A stretch of 64,000 nt of DNA from Thermoplasmatales archaeon E-plasma (GTDB lineage: Archaea > Thermoplasmatota > Thermoplasmata > Thermoplasmatales > Thermoplasmataceae). The stretch covers positions 1 through 64,000 of the forward strand of contig KI542674.1 of the NCBI GenBank assembly GCA_000496135.1. The letters are read 5' to 3'. Below the pieces are notes generated by a model, which saw only the letters and a list, made by a program, of their open reading frames with translations, ran no database searches and had not been told where the DNA came from. The position numbers and the translations under genes are program-made. This document shows, in pieces, positions 1-7,669 of this stretch; within the stretch, counting starts at the first letter, position 1, and every line of letters begins with the position of its first letter.

Positions 1-120
1 CCCATGTTTCACCCTTGATCACAATCGCTAATCAGCAAATTCTTCCCTCTGGGGGAAGCACATAGGTGGATGCGCAGCGATCATTACTCCCTGCAGGAGT
101 GCAGGCAGGAAAGGAATAAA
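1..120 (+). ncRNA. Structured leader of the IS110 element (possible bridge RNA)
   Basis: This stretch precedes the IS110 transposase and can fold. ATCGCT (24-29) can pair with AGCGAT (76-81), enclosing a CTTCCC (42-47)/GGGAAG (53-58) hairpin. A separate ACTCC (86-90)/GGAGT (96-100) hairpin follows. IS110-family recombinases of the IS110 subgroup are known to use a bridge RNA encoded in the non-coding end upstream of the ORF, so a bridge RNA here is a reasonable inference. The window starts at base 1, so the true left end of the element and part of any RNA may lie outside. Confidence 0.35.
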
Positions 121-1359
121 ATGTTATCTTGTGGAATAGACACGCATCAGAAGATGCATCAGGTGGAGGTTCAGAATGAGAATGAAAAGATAATGTGGAG
201 AGGGCAGATATCAAATAACAGGAAAGGGTTTGAAACACTGCTTGAGAAGTTTAGAATAATAGAAAGGAGCAACAACGATAAAATAAAGGGGATATTCATG
301 AATCCCACAGGCAATTACCATATACCACTGCACCATTTTCTTGAATCCAACGGTTATAAGGTGATATATGTGGATCCAAGGGTAACAGATTATGCAAGGA
401 AGATGTCAAATCTCGGAAAGGAGAAATCAGATACCGTTGATTCAGCAATGCTTGCTTCTGCGCCATGGAAGAATAAGAATAAGGAGCTATTTGACAAGAA
501 TGTGCACAGGAAAGACGCTGTGTCGGGATTAACCAGGTTGCGTCAATCCGTGACAAAGAATATAACAAGGATCACAAACATCATTGGCAGTGATCTTGCA
601 TGTGTATTCCCTGAATTCACGGATGTGTTTTCCGATATTGGATCAAAGACATCACTGGCCATACTGGATCAGTTCACAACACCATCCTTGATTGTCAATG
701 CAGGCATTGACAACGTATTGAAGGTCATGCGGAAAACAAGCAGGAACCACTACGGGAAAGAGAATGCCCAGAAACTGCTTGAACTTGCAAAGGAATCCGT
801 AGGCATACCAGATACGGAATGTATATATGCATTCAGGATAAGGCAGAATGTTGCAAGGTTGATCTCAGAGCAGAAGCATTTGAAGGAGATAGAGGAAAAG
901 ATCCTTGACCTTACTAAAAATGATGAGAACATAAAGCGGTTGGATGACATCAAAGGTATCGGCCCAATGAATGCAGCCGCAATCGTCTCTGAAATTGGTG
1001 ACATAAAACAGTTTGAATCCGCCCTCAAGCTTCAGTCATACGGAGGCAAGGCACCAATGATGTCAGGATCTGGTGGAAAGAATCACGCCACCGGGATATC
1101 GAAGATAAGCAATTCCTATCTGTCAAATTCTGTTTATGAAAGCGCCAGGTCACTTGTTAATCATAATAACGAGGAGTTCGTGAAGATATATGAAAGAGAG
1201 ATAGGAAAGGGAAAGAAGAAGAAACAGGCGTATATCATTGTTGCCAGACGCCTGCTTTACCATGTTTATTCAATGATGAAAAACGAGAAACCCTACAGGG
1301 TCAGATTGCCTACCATGAAGGGAGAGGGGGAAACGTTTCCACTGGATTATAAGAAATGA
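121..1359 (+). CDS. IS110-family transposase (DEDD recombinase)
   Basis: This 412-aa protein has the two IS110 domains: an N-terminal RuvC-like DEDD domain (about residues 4-165) and a C-terminal Transposase_20 domain with a helix-hairpin-helix (DDIKGIGPMNAAAIVSEIG, about 275-293) and a Ser-rich MMSGSGGK segment (313-320) where the family's catalytic serine lies. D7 (GIDTHQK), D104 and D107 (KSDTVDSA) match three acidic positions. The second, normally Glu in an E-x-TG-x-Y context, is Asn61 (MNPTGNY). The ATG at 121 was chosen because family members begin just before GIDxxxx and a purine-rich GGAAAGGAA precedes it; the frame is open further up to 70. IS110 elements cut and rejoin DNA without long terminal inverted repeats. 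Confidence 0.93.
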   Translation: MLSCGIDTHQKMHQVEVQNENEKIMWRGQISNNRKGFETLLEKFRIIERSNNDKIKGIFMNPTGNYHIPLHHFLESNGYKVIYVDPRVTDYARKMSNLGKEKSDTVDSAMLASAPWKNKNKELFDKNVHRKDAVSGLTRLRQSVTKNITRITNIIGSDLACVFPEFTDVFSDIGSKTSLAILDQFTTPSLIVNAGIDNVLKVMRKTSRNHYGKENAQKLLELAKESVGIPDTECIYAFRIRQNVARLISEQKHLKEIEEKILDLTKNDENIKRLDDIKGIGPMNAAAIVSEIGDIKQFESALKLQSYGGKAPMMSGSGGKNHATGISKISNSYLSNSVYESARSLVNHNNEEFVKIYEREIGKGKKKKQAYIIVARRLLYHVYSMMKNEKPYRVRLPTMKGEGETFPLDYKK

Positions 1360-1412
1360 GTCCCGTTGAAAATAGGGAATCTGCAATCAAACCCCCCTTA
1401 ACCCCCCATTAA

Positions 1413-2060
1413 TCTAATATAGGTGTTATTCCATTAGGGATAGATTATAGGATATATGCCAAAAGAGATTTAAGTTTATTTCGTAGGTCAAGTGGACTTA
1501 CTGAAGACTTGTTCGTGATTCTTATACCAAGAAAATCTAAAGAAAAGGGAACTTATTCTACACTTAAAGCAATGGTAAATTTAAGCCAAAAATATAAGAA
1601 ACTTGGGTTAATTCTACTTGACAAAACCTCCAAAAGAGATGAACATATTTTGATGGAATATTTACGAACTTTAACATTAAACGGGGTAAAGGTTATAGAC
1701 CTAGGTTATGTATCAGGACAGACATTAATCGAGGCTTATCAGGCAAGCGATGTCGTAGTTCAACCAACTAGTGTGGATTCATTCGGCATGGTGTTTTTAG
1801 AGGCTTGGGCATGTGGAAAGCCAGTAATAGCTGCAAATTACGGAGCCATCCCTGAGATTATTAATAACGGTTCAAATGGATTTTTAGTAAAATTTGGTGA
1901 TTGGGAAGAGATAGAAAGAGCCATTATAACTTTCATTCATGATGTTAATTTGAAAATAAAACTTGGTGAAAAGGGAAGACAAGATGTTATAAAAAAATAC
2001 TCAATAGAAAATATGATTCAGAAAACAGAACGTATATATGATTCGATAAAGAATAAATAA
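1413..2060 (+). pseudogene. Glycosyltransferase family 4, 5'-truncated fragment
   Basis: The frame is open from just after a TAA at 1410 and reads SNIGVIPLGIDYR at once, which is the linker and start of the C-terminal Rossmann domain of GT-B glycosyltransferases. It continues through ILIPRKSKEKG and the nucleotide-sugar motif DSFGMVFLEAWACGKPVI to a normal C-terminus (KTERIYDSIKNK). The whole N-terminal acceptor domain is missing. The break falls about 50 bases after the IS110 transposase, so the IS end probably lies near 1360-1412 and insertion or a linked deletion removed the 5' half. A TTG at 1509 would give a 183-aa peptide, but homology starts upstream of it, so I treat the gene as broken. 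Confidence 0.75.
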
Positions 2061-2138
2061 AAGAGAATTTCTATAAAACTCCCTCCTGGACAAGTCTAAT
2101 TACCAACAACTTTATTCATGAATCATCCATTTTACTTC

Positions 2139-2282
2139 ATGTGTGATCTCTTTGATTCAACTTTAAGGAGAAATGCAGGCAATATGCTATCAGCGACTCC
2201 CACTGCGTTTGCAAACGATGCAATTCATTGGTCTGCATTTTATCTTCTCCTGAAGGATCTATATCATAATTCTCTTCGTTAA
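2139..2282 (+). other. Possible small ORF or gene remnant in a gene-poor spacer
   Basis: The 2061-2492 spacer contains one stretch with codon-like character: an ATG-started frame of 47 codons at 2139-2282 (MCDLFDSTLRRNAG..., ending KDLYHNSLR). I recognise no family. It may be a leftover of a gene disrupted when the flanking IS elements moved, or chance. The rest of the spacer is A/T-rich and shows nothing else. Confidence 0.2.
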
Positions 2283-2492
2283 TTGTCAAGAACTATGAGG
2301 AATAGTGCAAAGGTGATATCTGTATCGGTATGATCAATAAATCCAGGCAAGATAAAAGAGGGAAATCATGAATCTTGTGATTTAAATAACTTTGGAACAC
2401 CTTATCCTAGATTTTTTATTAACTAAGTAACGCATCACTAACTTTTTTAAGGAAAATTCTATGTCACTGATTGTTATATAAAGAGAGAAAAA

Positions 2493-4031
2493 ATGAGCGA
2501 AACTTTTATTGGAATCGTAGAAAATTTAAAATTGGATTATATGAGCAGGATTTTGATCGTTTCAACTAAATTAAGCAGAATTTCTTACCAACTTTCGGAG
2601 AAAGGATATAAAAGGATATATTTGCTGGGAAAACGAAAATCTATATATTCAACACCAAATAATACAAAAGTAAGGTGCTCGTACGAGAGAAATTTGGCTT
2701 TACATTATCCAGAATCATTTTTTAAACTTATTATCACAAATCTAAGTAACTTCAATGTTGTAATGATGGATTTTATTCAAACTGATGGTTTTATAATTTT
2801 AACCTATAAGCAAAGCGAACGCAAAGAGATAAGCAGGTTGTTTAAAAAAGTCGAGCTTTATACTAATAATCGTTTTAATGTTAAAACTCTCAAGAACTAC
2901 ATTATCATTAAAAAAGAAATTAATGATAAGAACATAATCCCAAGCCAAAAGAATATCGACATTTTATGTTATATCGATAAAGAAGAGGGTCTCTTTATAC
3001 ATTCAAAGATTCTAAGGGATAGACTTAAGAACGAACTCGGATTAATTTCAACAGTTAAACAAAGTTTAGACAAAAACATGGCGCCAACTGTGATTGTAGA
3101 ATATCATAGAAACTTAAAGAAGGATCAACAATTGTTAGATGATATAAAGGAAATGACTAAAAACAAAAGAAATGTAATATTAGAAACTCATTCGCCACTG
3201 GGCTCAGAAATCTACTTAAAATTGCTGCAGGTTCCGGAAAGCAATTTAACGATTACATATAGGTCTAATGAAATTGCAGAATATGATCATGCAAAGAAAT
3301 ACAAAATACTACCTGTTTTAACTTATTCAAATATTCCTAAAATAGCATCTTTTAATAAAAACGAGATCCGTGTTGGAAGCTTTGGATTTTTAGGTAAGCA
3401 GAAGGGAATTATAGAAATAGTTAATTTATGTAGAAAATTGAAAATTCCAGCATTATTATTACTTGGTTTTAACCCCCTAGGTTCTGAGGAAAATTTTAAT
3501 AGAGATATAAATAATTTGCGAGATAATTTAGGTAAGCAGAAGGAAATTATTTTATACACATCGAACGAATTGGACAAAATAGATTTAACTAAGATAAATA
3601 TAGTGTATGGTATATTTTCTGATGAGCAAATTGTTTATTTTATGTCAAAATGCTCCCACATAGTTTTTGCTCACAGAAGTAGACTGGAAGAATCTGGTAC
3701 AATAAAATATGCAAAGAGATTAAACAGGCCCATTTTTGCCCTTGATAGTTTCCAAGCTAGGCTAGGTCAGGTATACAGATTTAAAAAATTTTCTAAAAAA
3801 ACTCCTTTTCTGGTTTTTAGGGATTCGTTGACAGAAGTTACTTTTGCGTTTCTTAGAAAAAGAATAAATTACAAGCAACTTGTGTTAGGGACAGTGGAAT
3901 CTTTTTTAACGTTTTTAGATCAATTAATATTTGGTGGTGCCCCAGGTATGGAGATAATTACCTCTATGAAAGCAGACGATATGATGGATGATGATGGATT
4001 TGAGTATTTGAGATGTTTATTAAAGGTCTAA
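2493..4031 (+). CDS. Two-domain protein: methyltransferase-like N-terminus, GT-B-like C-terminus
   Basis: A 512-aa protein I cannot assign to a named family. Residues about 10-145 resemble a minimal Rossmann methyltransferase-like fold (strands SRILIVST, KRIYLLGKR, NVVMMDFI) without a clear glycine-rich SAM motif. Residues about 160-480 look like a GT-B glycosyltransferase: a first half around TVIVEYHRNL, then a hinge (IRVGSFGFLGKQKGIIEIV) typical of the second domain of GT4 enzymes, and ESGTIKYAKRLNRPIFAL where the sugar-nucleotide site would lie. The canonical E-x7-E motif is not clear. It sits among other GT genes in an IS-rich patch, which suggests surface-glycan synthesis by inference. 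Codons are very A/T-rich. Confidence 0.6.
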   Translation: MSETFIGIVENLKLDYMSRILIVSTKLSRISYQLSEKGYKRIYLLGKRKSIYSTPNNTKVRCSYERNLALHYPESFFKLIITNLSNFNVVMMDFIQTDGFIILTYKQSERKEISRLFKKVELYTNNRFNVKTLKNYIIIKKEINDKNIIPSQKNIDILCYIDKEEGLFIHSKILRDRLKNELGLISTVKQSLDKNMAPTVIVEYHRNLKKDQQLLDDIKEMTKNKRNVILETHSPLGSEIYLKLLQVPESNLTITYRSNEIAEYDHAKKYKILPVLTYSNIPKIASFNKNEIRVGSFGFLGKQKGIIEIVNLCRKLKIPALLLLGFNPLGSEENFNRDINNLRDNLGKQKEIILYTSNELDKIDLTKINIVYGIFSDEQIVYFMSKCSHIVFAHRSRLEESGTIKYAKRLNRPIFALDSFQARLGQVYRFKKFSKKTPFLVFRDSLTEVTFAFLRKRINYKQLVLGTVESFLTFLDQLIFGGAPGMEIITSMKADDMMDDDGFEYLRCLLKV

Positions 4032-4254
4032 ACATCACTTTACATGGCTTATTTTTATTGATACTTCCTAGTGACTTTATTCTAATCTGAAATGCAATTC
4101 GGGTCAAGAGTGCTATTTCGCATTTTCTAGTCAAATGATTTTCAAGGCCTTGATACCTGTACTTCATGGGATACCACCGTCTTCCTGACCTACCGGCTTT
4201 TCATGAGGAATATTATTCTTATGGTTTTCAGATCATCAATGGTTGATATAAGAG

Positions 4255-4647
4255 ATGTTATATCTTTGTGAAATGTTTCAGGCATCTGCTGTCAAGCTGG
4301 TGCAGTCTCTCAGGAAGGAATACATGAGAGACAGGCTCAATATCCTTCTACGCAGTTATTCAAGGTATTCTCTCATGATAGTGGATGAGATAGGTTATCT
4401 CCCGTTGAACCGGGAAGAGTCCAATCTCCTGTTCCAGCTCGTCTCGTACAGGTATGAGAAATCATCCACCATATTCACCTCAAACAAGTCTTTCGCTGAA
4501 TGGGGTGAGGTCATGGGTGATCAGGTGATGGCCTCAGCCATCCTGGACAGGATACTGCATCACTGCACTGTCATTAACATAAAGGGTGAGTCTTACAGGC
4601 TCAAAGACCGGCGGAAGGGTACTCCTCCGCCGTATAGGGAGAAGTGA
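4255..4647 (+). pseudogene. istB: IS21-family helper ATPase IstB, 5'-truncated
   Basis: The 130-aa frame matches the C-terminal half of IstB-like AAA+ proteins: FQASAVKLVQSLRKEY, Walker B in SLMIVDEIGYLPLNREE, sensor region STIFTSNKSFAEWGEV, and the family-typical end DRILHHCTVINIKGESYRLKDRR. The N-terminal half with Walker A (G-x4-GKT) is absent and no IstA transposase lies upstream, so the element cannot act on its own. Homology starts near 4267; the bases before that do not continue the family. The remnant ends at an IS21-type terminus near 4723. Confidence 0.85.
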
Positions 4648-4673
4648 AAGAAAATGGAAATAATAAATATGGG

Positions 4674-4723
4674 TGGACAAATTTCAGAGGCCGATCTTGG
4701 ACAATTTTCAGCTGGCGTTTACA
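4674..4723 (+). mobile_element. IS21-type right terminus with repeated end motifs
   Basis: Two near-identical 14-mers, TGGACAAATTTCAG (4674-4687) and TGGACAATTTTCAG (4698-4711), lie just downstream of the istB remnant. Read on the minus strand, the end begins TGTAAACGCCAGCTGAAAAT. A terminal TGT and repeated internal end motifs are typical of IS21 elements, where IstA binds several sites at each end. No matching left end is visible upstream. Confidence 0.7.
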
Positions 4724-4926
4724 ATTCCGGTTGAGTGCTAATCAATTCAGACTGATAACCCTTATGGGAAAGCCCATTTTATAGTGCAATAATACGATCG
4801 TCAAGTTCTTACCCAAACGAGAGTCAGATAACCTTAATTTTATTTTCTATATCAGTGGTTCTGCGAATCCCGTTCTCAAAACTTTTATCTCAGTAGCAAT
4901 TAATTATGTTGTTGGACATAAAAATA

Positions 4927-5907
4927 TTAAAATAATTTTTTATACTTTTCCATGAAATAAACCTGAGAGGCAATAGATCGGAGCTTTCGCTGTTCACCCC
5001 TACCAATAGTACTTCCGATCCTATCATCTATGTTATAATCTATATTTTTCATAGTGGATTTATCCACATGCAATCTAAGTGAGAGGTCCATATCTTCCAT
5101 GTGGTTTATGAATATTTCATCAAATATTTCATTACTACATCTGCTAACATAATCTGATGAAAAAATTGCAAAAGAACCTACTTGAAGTAAACTGAACAGT
5201 TTTTTGAAGTAAACCTTATTGTATAAATTTCCTCTTATTCCAATATCAGGACTCCCTACTCCAACAAAATTTATTTTAAATCTTCTTAAGAGTTCTACAT
5301 ACCTCCTTTCCTTTGAAAAGAAATTCCTGAGAAAAAATATAGACCGTATCCTTGAAATCCAAATTTTGTAAGAATGGTAATTAGTGGGAGTGGTAAAAAC
5401 CACATCAGTAGTACCGCGAATTGAATTTAATTGTGATTTTAATTTGCCATAGTCATCATGAAGAATAACATCGTCATTTGAAAGGACTACCCACTTAGGA
5501 TTATATTCCATGGCCTTTTTTATTCCAATGTTACAATTATGTGAGTAATTGAAGTATGGATCGGGATTCTCTCCGCTTTCAACAAATATAATCTTGAGGC
5601 TTTTAAATATGGAGTTTTTGCATTCTTGAGCATATTCTCCATCAACATTTGAGGTCGGTATTACAACTATTATATCGTTATCGCCGTCTATTTCATAAGT
5701 GTTTGATATACCCTTTGGTCTTTGTCTCATCCAATCTATGAGATGAGATTTATCCGAAAAGAAATTATAAAACTCAGAAATTTTCTTAGGATCATTACTA
5801 GTAAAATAGTTGTTTAAATAATCCATAAGACTAAAAAAAAGAGGTTTTTCTTTTGCTTCCACCATTGATCTTTTTTTACCATTTTTGATGTTCAATCTAT
5901 CTTTCAA
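4927..5907 (-). CDS. Glycosyltransferase family 2 (GT-A fold)
   Basis: A 326-aa protein with the GT-A core: a nucleotide-binding strand DIIVVIPTSN (about 78-87) and a DxD-like NDD (144-146) in VVLSNDDVILHDDY, followed by a long acceptor region and HMEDMDLSLRLH, a likely catalytic-base region. It should transfer an activated sugar onto a surface-glycan acceptor on the cytoplasmic face, but donor and acceptor cannot be read. No membrane segment is visible. An internal ATG (M15) is an alternative start. The gene stands alone, with large A/T-rich spacers on both sides, and belongs to the accessory GT patch. Confidence 0.75.
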   Translation of the reverse strand: MKDRLNIKNGKKRSMVEAKEKPLFFSLMDYLNNYFTSNDPKKISEFYNFFSDKSHLIDWMRQRPKGISNTYEIDGDNDIIVVIPTSNVDGEYAQECKNSIFKSLKIIFVESGENPDPYFNYSHNCNIGIKKAMEYNPKWVVLSNDDVILHDDYGKLKSQLNSIRGTTDVVFTTPTNYHSYKIWISRIRSIFFLRNFFSKERRYVELLRRFKINFVGVGSPDIGIRGNLYNKVYFKKLFSLLQVGSFAIFSSDYVSRCSNEIFDEIFINHMEDMDLSLRLHVDKSTMKNIDYNIDDRIGSTIGRGEQRKLRSIASQVYFMEKYKKLF

Positions 5908-6464
5908 ATACTAAGGTTTAATGGAACATCATCTTAAAGTTTACCTACAAAAAAACTTGATTATCAATGAGTTTCCTCCAGAACCATTCGTTTTTTATTA
6001 ATTCTATTGATTAACTTTTAAATTGAGACAATATTACATCGGCTTTACTATAACACTGGCGATTTAACTATGATTTTCACCATAATTTTTCCTGAATACC
6101 ATAACTTATCCGGTCCTAACAAGAAATCTGGTCCTTGAAGGGCTGTGATATAAAAGTGAATAAATATGATTTCGTGGTTTTTCTACGAGATGATCCCAAT
6201 TCTTTATAATACTCTCAGTTAATTTTTTATACCTTCGCTATTTAGAACCTCTCTTTAGCTAAATAATTGGCTTTCATGAAGAAAATTCCACGATCTGGAA
6301 AACATTTTTAGCATTCTCTATATGTATTAGTTCTTATCCATAATATTATTATCATGGCTTTCCAGTTCTGTGAAGGTGAAGGTCGCTTAGAGTACCCTAT
6401 TGAATTGCTTAAGATACCTTATAATATATAATAATCCTTATCATCAGATTTTAAATACTCTTAT
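5908..6464. other. Long A/T-rich spacer, no gene seen
   Basis: About 560 bases between two divergent GT genes. I see no convincing coding frame, RNA or IS end. It should contain both promoters; a TTTAAATA box near 6450-6457 serves the gene to the right. The length is unusual compared with the tight spacing elsewhere and fits a region assembled by transfer. Confidence 0.5.
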
Positions 6465-6473
6465 ATGGACAAG

Positions 6474-7595
6474 ATGAAAATTGCAATTATTATCCCTTAT
6501 TTACATAAAATAGAAGGAAATAAAACCGCTTTGCTTTTAGCTTCTCAATTAATGAAAGAAGGCAATGATGTTTTTCTAATCATATGGAAAATTAAATCTA
6601 CCATATATGAAGATTTAACAGAAAAATACCCTGATTTGAAAATAAAATACCATAAAATATTGAAGAAGGGAAAATTTGGAATTATATTCGCGATTAAGTA
6701 TCAACTATTAAAAGGAGTGGATCGTAAATTATCAAATATGATTTTAAACGAAGAGAAATCCTCCATGTTTGATTTTGTTATTGTCCCCTCAAATGAGGGG
6801 AAGTGGATAGGACAATACATCAAAAAGAGCGAACTGAAAGAAAAACCAATCACCATGGTCACAGTTATGGAACTTCATGAAAACGGTATGCTAATGTATC
6901 ATAGAAAGAAGGGTATTAAAATTGCATCGCTTCTATTTTATCCACTTTTTTTTATTCTGCAAATTTTCGAAGATGAGCGAATCAAATCCTTCGATATCAT
7001 AACTGTTAATTCAAAATGGACTGCAAATTCACTTTCATATTTCTATGGCCTAAATTCTCAAATCGTAGTTAACCACTATGATTCTGAAGTCTTTAAAGTT
7101 CATAAAGAATATGAAAAGATTGACGTGAAATATATTGCAGTTCCAACTATAAGCATTACAGAAAAACACAAACGAATAATACAAAAACTCTTAAAAGATG
7201 GAATTAACATAATCGCCTTCGGAAAAAGAAAAATTGACACTGAAAATTATCTTGGATTTGTAACCGATGAAAAATTGAGAGATATACTAACAAATGCATC
7301 AGCAACTCTGTTTCTGTTTGATTATGAGGCGTTTGGTCTGATCCCGCTTGAATCTCTTATTTGCGGAACACCTGTTATCACAGAACCTAAACTCGGGGTA
7401 TTTGCAGAATACAATGACTGCCCTGATGTACACTTTGCAGAAAAATATGAAGATATAAAAAAACTTTGTAATAGCTTTTTGAATTCAGAAAAATCGTCTG
7501 AATCCATAAAAAGATGCATTGAATGGGCCAAACAATATGATCCAGAAATAGTTACAAAAAAAATATTACATGCATATGAAAATGCAAGGAAATAG
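6474..7595 (+). CDS. Glycosyltransferase family 4 (GT-B fold)
   Basis: A 373-aa GT-B enzyme. The N-terminus MKIAIIIPYLHKIEGNKTALLLASQLMK is the typical first strand and acceptor-side helix. The C-terminal domain carries ATLFLFDYEAFGLIPLESLICGTPVI with the E-x7-E retaining-GT motif. The ATG at 6474 is preferred to the in-frame ATG at 6465 because family members start with MKI and a TTTAAATA box about 20-25 bases upstream suits a leaderless transcript. The likely role is transfer of a sugar from a nucleotide donor during surface-glycan synthesis; the specificity is unknown. It is followed within 75 bases by the membrane glycosyltransferase cluster. Confidence 0.8.
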   Translation: MKIAIIIPYLHKIEGNKTALLLASQLMKEGNDVFLIIWKIKSTIYEDLTEKYPDLKIKYHKILKKGKFGIIFAIKYQLLKGVDRKLSNMILNEEKSSMFDFVIVPSNEGKWIGQYIKKSELKEKPITMVTVMELHENGMLMYHRKKGIKIASLLFYPLFFILQIFEDERIKSFDIITVNSKWTANSLSYFYGLNSQIVVNHYDSEVFKVHKEYEKIDVKYIAVPTISITEKHKRIIQKLLKDGINIIAFGKRKIDTENYLGFVTDEKLRDILTNASATLFLFDYEAFGLIPLESLICGTPVITEPKLGVFAEYNDCPDVHFAEKYEDIKKLCNSFLNSEKSSESIKRCIEWAKQYDPEIVTKKILHAYENARK

Positions 7596-7669
7596 AAAAA
7601 TAATAACCTGACGAACAGATTAATCAAAAGAATTATTAAATAACGTTATAAAATGTCCTTTATAAACAA

